Assembly: GCA_009869945.1 (NCBI GenBank)
Contig: WIXG01000200.1
Location: 1 to 64,000 of the forward strand
Direction of reading: 5' to 3'
DNA length: 64,000 nucleotides
Source of the DNA: Mesaphorura yosii
Lineage: Eukaryota; Arthropoda; Collembola; Poduromorpha; Tullbergiidae
In this document: piece by piece, positions 35,207-51,800 of the stretch
Numbering within the stretch: position 1 is the stretch's first letter
Layout: the number at the start of each line of letters is the position of its first letter
The notes under the pieces: generated by a model
What the model was told of the DNA's origin: nothing
Database searches by the model: none
Seen by the model: the letters and a program-made list of their open reading frames with translations, nothing else
Translations under genes and position numbers: made by a program

Positions 35207-38200
35207 TTTAATGAATTTGCAATTTTCATTGGGCATGGGGTAGTTCTGGCTGCACAACTTATGAGACAGTATTAGCGGCTTCTTTTGGTGCCAGAATGGG
35301 TGCAATGGTGAATCAGTTCTGGTGTATTGACGTGAACGAATTTGGATTCATTTGAATGAATTAGAAGACAATAAAGTATCACGCAATTACAGAGTGAGAT
35401 GTGAGCCAAAGCAATGCCTGCCTCCTGGATGACATGGGCAGGCAGATGCGAGACATTTCTCAATAGAGTAAAGCAAGAGGAAGTCATGTAATAATGAAAA
35501 GGTTTCCACATAAAAACAATTAAGAAAATTGCGAATAATGTTTAATGCATATAGGAAAGAAAACGGAAGGAAGGAGATAATCAGCGTCGATGGAGTACAG
35601 CGCCTGCTGCGGGTTACTCATTTAGCATGCAACAATGGATATAATTCTGAGTGAATGAATCTCAATCCACGACCCACGAGGCCTGGTCGCGTGTGGTGTG
35701 CAGTCTGCAATAAAAATAAAATGCACAACATGCGAATGCGATGATGGAGACATTTAACTTTAAATTCTTTCTTACATTGTGGGCTTTAATATTTAATTTA
35801 AAGACTTTGAAATGTCAAATGCCAATAATCTCCCGACTAAAACCCTTGACGGTACGACGGGTTGTAGCATACTTGTAGACGGCTGTCTGTTTTGAAGTGT
35901 GCCGTCCTTTGTGCCTTCTGCGACCACATTTCTTCAGTCCAGTCCCAGTGCACAATGCCGTGAGTTGTGGTTACTTTGCTTCCTCGACCCTTTAATCCTT
36001 TAATAGTGCGGAAGCTCCAAGCATGTGGTCTTTAAGACGTGTGGGAGGAATGGTGTGCTATGGTCTCGTTTCTTGAAACTTCAGCTGTTTGCCAGGCCAT
36101 GGCAGGACATAGTGGGCATTAAAATGCATGCGTGCGGATCCGGAAGAGCGGATGAAGGAGAAACCGTGCTTCTGCTTCCTCATGACATGCAGTGTGGCGA
36201 GAGGAAGAAGGGATGATGGTTCCGTGACATACTGGCAAGGTGTTTTCTCACTCATTCCATACATCCGATTCCTATAAACTTATTACCCACAATGCATGTC
36301 CGCATGTATCCATTTACGACATAAAGACCAGTCAGCAGTGCATGTAATTTCTATAGAATTTAAACTCGGAGTAAGGCACAAAAGGTAATAATAGGAATTT
36401 CACGCATGTTAATAAACACAACCCGAACACGACTGCCTGTTCCTGTCTTACACGCAGCCGTGTTCTATTTTTGTTCGGTATGACCTGACCTGTCTTCCTC
36501 AATTATTATTATGAGCGTTGCCTTTTGCCCGTGCCCGGCTCGGTCGGACCAGACAAGACGAAGAACAGAGCAAAGCAGCGAGGATGAGGCTCCGGCTTCC
36601 AATAACTTATTTTTAAATTGAACAAACTTCGTTCCTTCTGTTTGAGCGTATTTTATATTTATGACATTTAAATTGCATGCTTTTTACCAGAAACAAGCAA
36701 GCCTGTGAGACAAATGATTGCAGTGGATAACATTCAGAGTTGGTTTACCTTTGACTAATAATCATATTTTATATATGTGTTTGTTGTATGCACTGCTGCA
36801 GTTTAGAATGTCGCGGTAAATTGCTCTCACTCCTGCAGGCACTCCTGCGAGTCTAGAATTTGCGTCGCCCAGCCATAATTCAAAGAAGCCAAAAATGACA
36901 GATAAAATGAAGAATTGAGGAACCGTGGAATACCCGTGGCTGGAAAAGAACAACCGTCGAAATGCCAAAGTTAAGCTGGTCCGGTAAGAGAGCATTGGAC
37001 ATTAGAAATTTTATGAGCAGTTATCGAACTATTTAATATTGATTTATTTCCTATTTCCACTGCCATTCCAGTATAAGGGATTAAATATCCATCAGCTCAC
37101 TCGGCGCACCTTGTGCTTTGCACCGTTCTTTACCATTGGGCTTCTGCCATCTCAACACTGCAAGACGCAGGCGGAAGTATTCAGATTAGCTTTCGTAATG
37201 TATTGCTTTCCAATCGCAATTTAAACTCAACGAATGTGTACGTGGAATGCCAGTGCGCCGCTGGTCCCATAGGGAATTAGTCTCGCTCCAAAGGGCAGGC
37301 ATCACCTGGACGGAAAATAATGCCGGTTGAGAAAGTCCCAAATATTTCCTCGCCGCGCACATTGTACAAATATGCGCGTGATATATTGTCCCCATAATAT
37401 ATTGATTCTGTCTTGTCTCGTGTGTCCTGTTCAATATTGCTCATTTCCTCTCTTCCGTCTTCCCTTCTTTGGCTCGTGCCTTCCTCAACTGACAGCTCTC
37501 CACCAGCCAACCAGACAGACTCGTACCTGCATGGCACGGGATTACGGACTCCAGCCTGTCTGTGCTCCAGTGTGCAGAGACTTACCCACTTCCGCATTTG
37601 TCCTCTTCGGCTGACTCTTCCTACATTGTTTCCCTTGCCATCCCTTCATCCCGCACTGTGTCTTCGCTCGCCTTACCCACTAATGACCATGTCCCTCATT
37701 TGCGTCGTGCAGTGCAATATGTTCCGGCAACTCGAGTGAAATATGCATCGAGTCAAGGTTTATTACATGGACAGGACGACGTACATTCAAAACTGTGTCA
37801 ATTTTACCGAGTGAGAGTCGTCAATTGATCTTGAGACGTACGTCCTGCCGTAGTAACCTGGAGATTCCATACGGTTAATAAAAAATGAGGTGGTAGTTTA
37901 TGAGACAGCCTGGCGTGCAGGTGATGATGATCAGGTTGGCCTTTCATTCTTTCATAAACAAACTCATCGCTTTTGTAGCCAGAAACACGAACACTATTGC
38001 GGGGATCTGGAACACGAGTCCTCGAAATTTAGTTTTACGGTTATATTCATTTTTGCTGACCAGCAATTACGACTCTTAGCTTTTCATTCTTCAAAGCCTG
38101 CACACAAAGTGCTAAATCGTCGTAACCGATTAGTCAATCAGCGATCAGTCGCAACGTGAGACACGATGTGGAGAAGATGATTGCGTAAACATGTTATTAC

Positions 38201-41200
38201 CCTTCCGCTCTTATTTCGTGGTACGGGACAGTGCAGAATGTGCGCTCAGACATCAGACATAAATGCGCCTTTATCTGCATGAGGTTTTGGTGTCACACAC
38301 GTTGAACCTTCGAGCAAGCTCAACTCCCTGTAAATGTCTCCACTCATCAAGTTCTCACACTTTTGAATTGACGTGCTGGCTAACCAGAAAATATTCCCGA
38401 ATCACTGAAATTCGAGATTTTGATTTTATGGGTCCGGAATTGCACAAGGTCCACAAATCGCACTCCGACTGAGCAATATCGTGCCATAAACTTTTGCAAA
38501 GTCGATAAATTATACGCAGCGGGTTTATAATTATGATAGTGGCACTGAACCGAGTAAATCGGGATAATAATTATGCAATAGAAAACGTTTTCGGTGCTTA
38601 ATTTGATTAATGACATGTTTCAAAATTTTCGCATTTCTAATAAGCTCGTGCAGTGTTCATTCTCAGCGACCGTGCAATCGTCCGCATGCCAGTTCTGCCC
38701 GCATTGCAGTTTGCTCAATTTTGATCAATACAAGAAAACCATAGCGGTACGGTAACGATTAAGGTGATTACAGCAATAATGCTTTATCGGTTTTTGATGC
38801 TGGCAGATCAATAACAGTTAGCGTTATGATAAAATACTGACGTTAATGTTTGTTAGTTCGTCCTTCCTGATTGACATCTCATAATGAAGTCATAGAGCTC
38901 CATCACGTTTGGTGGCTTCCCAATTCGCGGCTTGTGATAGCCTTTTGTCTCACCTCGACACATGGCGTGGCTGGCACAGTACCGGTGAGGTGTCATCATC
39001 AAAGTTTGCATTTCGCAAACCCGCAAACATGAAATTTCTGGAACAACAAGTCAGTCTCAATGCTCAGAACGGAGCCATTGTGTGGCGTGTCCTTAATTAT
39101 AACCGACAAATCATAAATACAAGCCGAAGAATGGCAGAATTGTAAGAAAGCGCGCTGGCCTTGGACCTCGCTATTAAGGAAGCCGGTCTCTTCATTTTCA
39201 TCGCTCATTCATTCGACAGTGTTGGCGACAAGTTTAATTACACTGTCGTCACACTTGCTAAAATCAATTTAAATTGAGACCGGCATGGTCGCTTTACCTC
39301 GACACAATTTTACAATCAAGTCTTCTTACACTGAGGTCAATATGTGTCTCATTGTGCCGGCACCCCTTGAATAATGCAAGTGTGGAGGCCAAATTGGTCA
39401 ATACACGTGGATATCGGCAACGAAGCAATATCGAATTGCAGTTGTACATACCATCCGACCGGACTCGTGGCCATTAAAGGCGACACTGAAGGCGGCACTT
39501 CAGGGATGGAATTGGATAGATCTTAGTTCCACTGAAGTAATGGACGGCAATCATTCCTGTCGTTAAAATTAAAAAACTTCAATGCAAATACAATTATGTT
39601 TTCTGCACGTGTAGTTCATGTTGCCTTTTTGATCCGATAACACGTGCAAGTTATAAATAACGATAAGTAAATAAACATAATTTGAGAGGTTTATTTCGAC
39701 TTTTGGCCTGGTTTATGTGTCGAAATTCTTTTGCAGACCAAATGACTCGACATTTGTTCAGAGTTACATGACCATGTCTTCAACTTCACACTGCATGTGC
39801 AAGTGTTCACAGTGTCACTCCAGACTTAAAGTTGAAGGGGATTCAACTGTTTTGAGAATGTTACAACATCACTTCGACATTGAGGCAACAGGAGACGGCT
39901 TTTGCATGACGGCTGACGGGTGTTCAGTAGTTCAGTCACTACAATGCTTTCCAAGTTCCATTCGACCTTTATGCAAAGGTTCAAACCCACAACTCAAATA
40001 TTCGGTTCTTACTGGAATGAATTAGTTTAGAACATGGGTCAGCTCAGGTGCACGTCCCATGGCTTTAGAAACCAGACCCATGTTTGCGGGCTCTCAAACT
40101 TCCGCAGCAATACAAAATTTAGAATGCCTTTCACTCACTTCATAAACCATGAAGCTGAGAAATAAGTCACTCATAGCGCCTGGTAAAGCGTTAGAGAATT
40201 GAGAATGGAGGCATCTGTTTCACATGAAAAAACGAAACGAAGGTCTTGAGAAAGTTTGTGTCATTCTTAATGTCATCATTACGACCGATGAATATCGTGC
40301 TTGACATCTAGACAGCCACATTCTCCTTCAATGCCCTTTTAGTTGCAATTTGAACGCACTGTTTTGTCGTTAATTTCTTCATATAAAATTTTCAGCCAAA
40401 CGAGGTCGTTCCGTAACTTTTTGAATTGCATTTTGTGCATCATCTTAGACAGAATCAGTTTGGTATGTTTCATTAAACAGCTAATAAATGACACGATATT
40501 GTATGCAATCGGCTCTGAATCCCTTCATTGTTACTTTTCTATGCAATAAAATTCTGGAAATGGTTTTCGTCTACTCCTGCAGGTTGACCTTCAAAGTTGA
40601 ATATGAATGTTAGTCTCTAATCCTAGGTTTTCAATGGCTGGAAGCTCTGAAAGAATTACGACACGGCCCACATATTGCAAAATGATTTGTGAAGACTTCA
40701 GTTTTGAGATGGTATGCAAGCTACCGCATGGATATGGAATGTTTCCGGTTTTATGATATCTTCATAGACTTCGTTGCAAACAATTATTTTGGAGATGTGA
40801 TGGTTGTAAATGCGTTACTGGAGCACTCATTTGAAACGTCAACCTATAAAACAAATAAAAATTTCTGTTGTCAGAACTTGACGAACCAAAAGTTCTCCTT
40901 GGCCTACATTGAGATATGATTGTTGCCACGGCCGACAAAATCGCGTTTGCGGCGAACAAGACTTCCAAGACTAAACGTATGAACTAGGATTTGCTGGGTA
41001 TTGTGTCAAGTGAGAGATTCGGGACTGGATTTGGGTTGATTAATCGAGACTCGAGTTTGAGATTGCCCGTGTCGGCACCATTAAATTAATTTCAATTTAT
41101 AGAAGTTTTAGAAGCGCTATATGGGGATTGAACAGTAAGTAGATCGTACCTTTCTCAGCTTTTTACTTTGCGCACGGGTTGAGTTCATTCAATACAGCTG

Positions 41201-41421
41201 TACAGTCCAATGGCACTTGAATTGTGCGAACGTTCAAATCGTTTCCTCGTCGACTCTTCTTACGTCTGTGCTTGCGAGAGTAATTTTGCTGTGCCAGCTG
41301 CGTTTTGGCTATCCAAGGACCAACATTGAATTTCTTTTAATTTAGACGTACTGCAAAGTGTGGAAACTCATCTTTCCAAATTTAATTACTTAATCAATCA
41401 ACTTGCAAGCCGTGAGTGAAG

Positions 41422-42670
41422 ATGGATATGAAGAAGAAAATGGAAGGCGGGACCCAGTCTTCACGACCAGAAGACTCAGAAGGAAATCAGGTGGAACAAT
41501 GTGCTGGCAACAACAATGAAGGCTGTGCCGACACTGGAGAAGCCTCAGTCTCCGTTGGAAGTTTCCAGCAACTGGACCAACTTCGTAATGACTTATCAAG
41601 CGATCTGTTTGATTTGTCTGAAACTGCTGTCACAGCTCGACGAAGCCGATCAGGATTGAGTCTTGCTGATCTGGAGGCTGCTAAGAAAGTTGGTGATGCA
41701 TCAATAGCTGAAAGGATTGTCGAAGAAACTGAATTAGTTTCATGCTGTGCCGAGGACGGCTGCCCTCCGGTGGTTGAATTCGATTATTCCCAAGAAAAGA
41801 TCGACAAAATTATTGAGACCTACTTCAATGAAGAAACACTAGTCGATTTAGGTACATCTGAAGGACTGTCAGAGTTACCGAAGCAAGGTCATGTCCAGAA
41901 CCCAGAAAGCATTCTTGGTGAAGAGATGAGTCCAATTTTCAGCCCAGATCGTGGAGTTTCTCCTGGAGCTGAGCCTCCTCTACCCAGACGTCATAAACAG
42001 TGCCCTCTTTCTCTGGAGGAAAGATTCTACTTGGCCCAGTCCTTGGAACATTTGCTTGAAGCTATTAAGACCCTTGACTGTTCACGCCGCCTCCTGATGG
42101 TTCTTAATGCAATGAGAGTTAAAGTGCAAGTCAATTCTTTACATCATAATGGTAAAGTAACATTCATTATTAGTACAATGATTGAACTCGTGAAGTCATG
42201 TCATCAACATGGCACGTTCTTCGGTTTTGATTAACAGGACTGTTGAAGCTTTAACTGATGATCACATTACAAAGCTGAACGAGATCATGAAACAAATTAA
42301 ATTGGACGAGCGACCCAAAAGGCAAGCCTATCGTATTGAGTTCATTCGACATGTTCTGATGGAGTATGAAACTCGTGGAGATTCGACTATCGCTGGAAAA
42401 CTGGACTTCACCTTTCTTCTCGGGTCATTGAAGCCACTGTCCGCCACATTGGCACAAGATACGGTAAGACATGTTTGAATTCAACATGGTCGCTTGCTGC
42501 ACGATTTAATCTTCAATCTTTTGTATTTGCAGTTTTATGAACGCATTTTCATCGCATCGAAGGATATTCAAGATTGGAGTGGAATTATGGATCCAGGCCG
42601 AGCCAACAATAAACTTCTTGGGTGTGAATTTACCAATGGCAATGGGGAAGAGTATTATGGCAGTGATTAG
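41422..42670 (+). CDS. Unrecognised protein-coding gene, three exons
   Basis: Proposed exons 41422-42151, 42249-42463 and 42533-42670 give 360 residues, with phases agreeing. I do not recognise the family. The N-terminal 75 or so residues are polar and low in order (Glu, Gly, Gln, Ser). A short basic patch TARRSRSG precedes a helical region SLADLEAAKKVGDASIAERI. The middle is acidic and disordered with Ser-Pro motifs (SPIFSP, VSPGAEPP). The C-terminal half looks folded and helical, with SLEERFYLAQSLEHLLEAIK, SRRLLMVLNAMR, LTDDHITKLNEIMKQIKLDE and YRIEFIRHVLMEYETRGD. It ends in an acidic tail, EEYYGSD. The sequence does not look repetitive or transposon-like. The first intron is uncertain: the nearest clear AG (42236-42237) breaks frame, so the next one (42247-42248) was used. 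The GTG upstream at 41416 was not taken as a start. Confidence 0.75.
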
Positions 42671-44169
42671 GTATTAGGCTCATTCATGTATCCCTAGAAA
42701 AAACTGTAAGAAAAATTAAGCATTGTATCAACTACTTCACTTTTTTAATTCTACTCAAAATACAACTAATTATATCTTAATTATGCTCAGTTCCAATTTT
42801 ATATCTGTTCGCTGCATTGCACGAAGAGCGTTATCTATCCTGAGACAACTAAAATGACATGTAAGATTAGAAAGCTCGACGATATCAAAGTCATTAACTG
42901 GATCTTTTTTTTTTTACTTGTAATGATGGTTCAACTACGCTGCTGCCAGCCGGGTTGGTACAAAGGCGGATATTATTCACTGAGCGCCATCCATGTTGAA
43001 GTCCTCTAAGTGTAGCGACCAGACAAAACTTTGAATGAACAAAGGGATATCTAGAATTGAGAATAATGTCCTAAGCCAATGTCAATTGACTCTTTAGATT
43101 CAGACTGTATGTATTGTATGGAAAGGAAATTAATTCACACAGAACTACGAAGTTTAGGTACAAGAACAGAGCTTTGAAGCGGAAGATTTCCGGTTGTTGA
43201 ATCTCTAATACGTAAACTTCTATAGTCCACGGTTTCGTTTTGATCTTTCACATCTTTAACTCCAAAATAGTTCAGCAGGATCCGCCTATGAAGGCTGTGT
43301 CCCCATAATTTAATGTCTTTCAGTTGTCAGTGTCAATTCTGGGTCCATCATATGCATTACAATTACAAGGCAACGTGGTGACATTTTCCGCTCGTCACAG
43401 CCGCGCATTCGCACGCACATTGTGTCAATGCCTGAGCCAGTCATGGAAGGAGGAGTGCAGTGTATCACTGCCGCAGCGCTACATACACATGCACTGTAAG
43501 CCAGGTTGAGATTTCAGACTTTATTCCGGCAAGTGACTGGCTTGCTTTGCTGGTACTGTCACGCGCAAATGGAAGTCTGGGCAACGACGCGACTGGATCC
43601 AACGATTGGTCAAACTTTTACCATGCGCACGTAAGTCGTACTTGAGACCATTAGATTACATTCAGATAATTGAAAATGATTGTCATACGAAGAGTAATTT
43701 AGTTTTCTTATTGCACTAGAATTTGACGCGGAGTAACATCAAGTTGTGGACTGGCACAACGAAAGTATCATCCGCTGCAGTGCGAACACAGCACTGTGTA
43801 TGTGGCAATGACGACAGATGCCGGCATGCATAATAGCCATGCCTTTTTCACGTGGTTCACGTGCTTCACGCCCTACATGCATTACTCGTTAAAGTTTCCT
43901 ACGTCTGAGCAGGAGGAGAAACCACCAGTGTGGAATCGGCAATTCTCGTGCTCGCAAGGTTTCGATTTGGCCCCTGGTTTTACTTGTCCAAGTAAGAAGC
44001 CTACATTTTTGGTATCAAGGTTGTTACTGGTAATTCCAACAATTCAATCGATATTTTTCGGAGCCTCTTAGCATTCTGTCGTTTCCAATTAAATTGACGT
44101 GCTCAAAGTTCTCTGGTTTCAATTCTTAATAATAATTCGATCAAATCTTTCTTTTACAGAGTCAGCAAA
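42671..44169. other. Intergenic, 3' flank of the 41422 gene and promoter/5' UTR of the ADP/ATP carrier
   Basis: No coding exon is convincing. A polypyrimidine tract and CAG (about 44149-44160) lie just before the carrier ATG, suggesting that a 5' UTR intron ends there. The first non-coding exon would then lie somewhere in this stretch. Confidence 0.5.
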
Positions 44170-45974
<1,805 letters not shown>

Positions 45975-48871
45975 TTATAAAAACATGTAGAACCATTCTT
46001 ATAATACGGTACGATACTAGAAAGTCCCAGTACTAACTAATTATTGTCTCTGTAGATGATTCAAAAAATATTTAAAAAAAGTAAGACTTGCCGGTAGAGT
46101 GTTACGTTGATAGGACCCACTGATGGTTGTAAAAACGAAAAACTTAATTTTCACAACCCATGCCAGAAAGTACAAGCAAGGGTCAAGGAAAATGCAGAAT
46201 AAACATCCAACTAGATTTACAGGAAACGGTTTGCGTTCTATTTATTTCTAATTTTCGCTGATCAGTAGAAATATCTCATTCATCTGATTTAATTCATCTC
46301 TCATCATTCTCTTGTTTTCTACCAATCTCAAGGAACTTTGGTGAAAGTGACTCCAAAATTTTTATCAAAACGACAAGGTTTTTATTACGCATCTTCTCTT
46401 AAAGTGATCGACACAAAAAGAGATTAAATTTATTTATAATATGTTCTATATTACTCTTATGGACAATTCTCTGTACGTATAATTCAATATTATATTGGGT
46501 TGTTCGCATTCGACAGGTAAGGGTAGAATTCGCAAAGAACTAGAGTTTACATTGCATTGCTCGACAGCTTTTATTTTTATGTTTCTGAGTGCATTATGAA
46601 TTTGATGTAAGCTGAGGATAGGTCTTCGTGACCGTTAGCTTTAAGTAGAAAGGTACATACGAATGGTTTTTCAGGGATGGTAATCTACTGTCTTGTGCCT
46701 TCGAACGTCAAAAGTCAAAACACTTTTGGCATTTACATATCATTAGAAAAGTACAAATTATTAATATAAACAATTAATCGGTAACGCTCATTTTCGTTCA
46801 CAAATTCAAATCGGCTCGTGTGGAATTGGAATTCTAATTACGCAGGTTCTGGTAGCGAGATTCAATCACAGATTTTCTACAACTAAACCAAAAGTCGGTT
46901 AAAGATTTCTATCATTCACTTCAAATATTATCTCAAAGCATTCACTTTGTTATTATCCTCGGTCCAAGATATCATTAACACTAATTGGATTGGGAATTCA
47001 TTTGGCCCCGTCTTTGGAAACAATTTACTGTTGTCCAAATGAAGCGAATTGAAGGAATGGTTTTGTCTTTTACAGAGAGAGAGCTCAACTCAACGGTTCG
47101 TGGTGGAGTTGAATCAATAAACTAGCGTTAAGTAACAGAAAACTGAAGAAATTAAAAACATCGTTACTTCTGGTCTCGTCCAGTTCCAATTCTTTATGAG
47201 CAATCTGCAAGTTTAATGATATTTGTACAAATGCAAAGGATTTCACGCCTATTCTAAGCAAGCTAGTTACTATTACTTTACATTTACAATTTCTGAATGA
47301 TTCGAATACAAAATCTTTACTGTAGTTGTAGTAGAGAGTATGATTTACATACAGTGCAAGATAAATTAGACTTTACTTAAGAGCCGCTAACTAAATACAC
47401 AATACACTAAACACTAATACGCTAACGCTGCACTAAAGTATTTCTGCTTATTATGATGTACCTTGCTTGGCGGTACGTATAAAAGCTACTCGAGGGGATT
47501 GGACGCGTATAAAATTAATGCTAAGCTTAAAAAATCTAACATCCACGCTTGCTAATTGTATGCTCTGATTGTCACACTTTTGAAGAAAATGGCGGAATAG
47601 TGAACTAAAAGCTTCAAAACGTTTTAAGCATACTAAAATTCTCTCGAAATTTCTCTTACGATTTTAAGTTTGCAGTCTGTACTCAAGACAAGGCTTGAGC
47701 ACACTCTGTACGTAATTACTAACTTAATTAATTAATTCTGATGTCTTAGGTTCATGAGTGCATGAGCCGTGTACATTTTAAGTGAAATTGAGGTGCCCGT
47801 GATTTGAACGTGGCCGGATTACAATCGGGTATTTGCGGAGGTACAACTTCTATCGAGTAATTATGTGCATTGAGCATACTAAAATATTTTCCGGGATGAG
47901 GGCTCGAAGCGGCCTAAGCTGAGTAGAATCAATTTATGAATGGGCATATAGATAATCTGCTTTCTGAGTTATTCGTTCACATCTTTTACCAGTAATATTT
48001 CCGACTTGATTAGACTCTAAATAGATGCAGCTCTGAAGATTATCACCCGCTTCATTTCACATTCGTTTTAGCAATACAACCGAAAACTTTTCAGCCCTTG
48101 CTTCCCTTCGCCCTTGATTTTCACTGCTCGCAGAAGGTACTTTAAATATCAAACGAATTCTAGGAGCATTAGGTTGTTCCAGCTAGAAAAATGCGATAAA
48201 ACCCGCAAGGTTACGGACAATCAATCACACGCGTTACATACGAATGCTATCACACTTCCACTCGGCGGTCTTATTCGTTCTCGTCTAACGGTACTTCTGG
48301 TCAAAGGGACGCCCTTGAAATTCTCCATACTGTATTCATATTAGAACGGGTTCTGATGTAGATTTGAAGTGAACATTAATTGGAATGATCATTTCTGGAT
48401 TTTGAATTGGAATCTTCATTCTTATGAACTATGACTAGCTATGAGTGGTTGTCAGTAATTATGCGTGTCTCATTGTATCATGACTACCCTAAATAAAAAT
48501 GACGCGCTTCAATCACCTGCCTCGTTCGTTCATGTCTTTTGGCCCAAGTAAATACTAGGCGGGCTGTGATCGGACGGCAAGTCTCCGCAATTAATCCTTA
48601 CATTGGATTCATGATGCCTCCCACGTATTATTTCTCGCAATACAAAATTAAAATACGTGTACAGTGATGTTCGGGCAGCGGTGATTGATTTGATCTCTCT
48701 TCAGAGTCGTGCACACGATCGTTCATTAAAGAATTTTGGCGCCAAGAGCTTCATTACTAATAAAGAGTAGCTTAGCATAGTATAGAGGCCTAAAGGAGGC
48801 TTATAAGCTAAGGTGGCATTTCATCGATGATCGAGAAGTTGGCATGTTCGTAGTGAGCCGGGACAATGTTT
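45975..48871. other. Tail-to-tail spacer: 3' UTRs of the ADP/ATP carrier (+) and the E78-type receptor (-)
   Basis: AT-rich, with no coding exon seen. A sense AATAAA for the carrier is at 46198-46203. Several TTTATT words around 46381-46570 would read AATAAA on the - strand and could end a long receptor 3' UTR; which one is used cannot be told from sequence. Confidence 0.5.
46198..46203 (+). promoter_or_regulatory. Poly(A) signal AATAAA, ADP/ATP carrier
   Basis: An AATAAA hexamer in the sense orientation 224 bp after the carrier stop codon. Confidence 0.55.
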
Positions 48872-51800
48872 TTAACTGTTGTACATTGTTTCGTCTTCCT
48901 CAGATCGAGGAATGTCAAAAATCTCAGCGAAGAGTGCCGGTATGCCTGTGCACTGGCTCCAGTGGTGTCGGAACCAGTCTAAAATGTCGCTATGTGAGCC
49001 GCCAATTCTTCTCAGGTCGTTGAGAATGGATGGAATCCCGGTCTTGTTGAGGGAATCCACGAGTTGGTTTTGAGAATGCGTGAGAACGACAATGGAATGA
49101 TGAGTTAAGCCCGACCGCTGTGGTGAAAGTAAGCAAGCACCCGACAAAAGACCCAAGTCAGAATCCGACCAAGACGAGATTGTCACCCAAAATGAAAACA
49201 GAGCCGATGCAAATTCCGGCTGAAAGTAAGAATAGTCAAATGGAATACACTGATTGTATTAATCCTTCATTTCAAATGTCGAGAGCACTCACGTCGTAAA
49301 CAGCGTCCAAATGCTTTCGACTGACGACAAGTCCATCGGCGAACGTGAGAGTATCTTTCGTTGACATTGAAGCGACGTGAACAGCCCAAATCTCAAAAAA
49401 ACCCGTTTTAATTAAAATCAATTGGTCGTCTTGTGGGAGTGAGCAAAATCCTGGAATTCGCTTTGCAAATTCAACAATTCCTTGAATCGACAACAGCATT
49501 TCACGAGACATCAGCGTGAAGAGTTGTACACGAACAGTCTCACTCTTTTCCTGGATATCCTGTAGAATGAAAATAGAGAACGGATCAAATACGGAGTCTG
49601 CATTTGGCACTAATACCGCGTCGGAGAAAGTCAAGAGGTGGTGAAATGGCAAATGAATGGAGCCACATTTCATTTCTCTGTGCTAGCTAACCTTCAAACG
49701 TCAAACAAATAATTCGCATCGCGGGCCAACTCTAGAATCTATGCCATCAGCAGAAAATGGGTGTCTGACATCTCAGTAAGCAATTAAAAGCTCAATATTC
49801 TTCCACCGACAGAGAAAGAACACAACCAAGTGTGAACTATTCGCAAAGTTAAATAGAACACAAAGGCGCCAAGGCTCGTGCTGCACGAATTGATCGGGCT
49901 TCTCATAATGACGAAAACTTTCGCCAACTTATATCAGACTTCTCCAGCATTGTGTTAGAGGTAGCCAAGTCTGTTGTGCTGGCGGCAAAGAGCCAAACCT
50001 TTGCCCTACTAATGGATAATAGCCTACCTTTGCACTGTTTGGTTGCTACTTTGCACAGGATTTCTTTGTTTAAACTTCAAACTTTATTACAAAACTCGAG
50101 CTTCTACGAGAGTTCTCTTACCTGCGTAAGCTTCTTGCGTGTCAACTCACGCATTTTGTCTTTTGAGTAGACGCAGTGCAAAAGATGCGACTGTGTGACG
50201 AGGAGTGCCAGCGGACTCACTGTGCTCGTGAATGTCGAAGAGACGCTGATTGTAGTGGAGTCTGTGCCGGTGGAAGAGAGAGTACTATTTCCGCTGTCAC
50301 TTCCGTTTCCGCTGCTGCTGTTGAAGGACGATGTGGTGCTGTTTGATCCTCCCTCGGATGAGCTGTTGGATCCTGGTGACGCTGATTGTGGAGTCCCATC
50401 GTACGACGATTGGTCGGCTTCGGCTGACGTTATCACTTCACGAGATCGTTTTGGCACACGACCATAGCGAACGGCTAATGGCAACAGGAGAAACGACAAT
50501 GGTCAGGATAATTTCATTGCCTTATCTCAAAACCTCATCTGAATAAAGTAAATGGACTTACAGTCTCGAGACATTCCGACAGAGAGGCACTTCTTAAAAC
50601 GGCAGTACTGACACCGATTGCGATTCAAACGAATGACTAAACACTTTCCATCTCGTAAACATCTATAAACCAGGCACAAAGATTTCAGCAACTATGAAAA
50701 TGTTCTCGGTACGCGAAAAGCTTCATCAGAGATGTGAAGAAACCTTTGTATGATTTTGGTACTGCCCGAAAGGTATGAAATGCGATTTCGCAATGAACTC
50801 CAACTTTTATGAGTCCTTCGTTCAGCTTATGTGTCAGGACAGAAATGCGTGTTCTTTAAGGCTACACTTTAAGCATCTGTGGGTACTTGGTGTGTATTCT
50901 TACATCATGTCTTCGCACCTTGTCATTCAGTGGTGCGTGAAGTCAACAAGTCAAGAAATTAGAAAATTAACAATAAACGAACGAGCACGGTGCAAACGAG
51001 TGAGAAGCTTTTGTGCCTGAAAGGACTCGGCATTCGCTTAATTTTACGATCTGCACTAAAATATAATTGAAAATGGGATGTGGAGAGAAGTGCGAGAGTA
51101 CTCACTCAAGCCTGACTGAACGGGGTCAACAGTTTGTAACTTTTATAGTTTTATAGTTATTTTATGGATTCTGCAAATTGCAGCCAGCGTGCTACATCTA
51201 CGTCTGCGGTGCTGACCTGTACTCAATCTGTTTCTGAATACTCCGGCGGAAGAAGCCTTTGCAGCCCTCGCAAGATGTTACTCCGTAGTGGTAGCCCGAT
51301 GCCTTGTCTCCGCAGACTCTGCACGGGTGGAATGACTTGCCAGTGTTGTTGGAGTCAGCATAAACACCTTCTGCAAAATCAGAGCAAAAAGAGAAGAATA
51401 TCAGGAACACGTTCTTCTGCCGCCGTCTCTCATGATAGAGACTAACTAGAAATTGATATTGTTTTTGAAGTGAAAGCAATCTCACTCTCGCAGCATAATT
51501 ACTTTCCGACATTTCAAATTGCCACTCAATTTTCTCTCACTCGTAGTGTCAGTTTTCCTACGTAGCCTTTACATAGTGCGAACTGCGAAAATACCAAAGT
51601 TCAAAAATAGAACGCAAGTAGGTTGAGAAAAGGCAAAGCTGCCCGAGTCGTGGGACGCGAAAGAGGATGCTTCAAGTGATTTCACTTTGAGCACATGAGG
51701 GCGCATTCATTTCGTCCACTTCAGATTATGGATCGAACTTTCCTCTGTGCTCGTAATTTTAAGTGGCACAATTTTCTCTCATTATAAATTTCTCGTGGAA

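Larger units (their letters stand above)
29866..41421. other. Gene-poor region
   Basis: About 11.5 kb with no exon I can support. Base composition is uniform and AT-rich, with short GA runs (for example about 29671-29690) and a few hairpins (34361-34395, 35188-35206). TATAAAA words occur but with no gene attached. The right end (about 41100-41421) should hold the promoter and 5' UTR of the gene at 41422. Enhancers of NELL or the flanking genes are possible but cannot be read from sequence. Confidence 0.5.
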
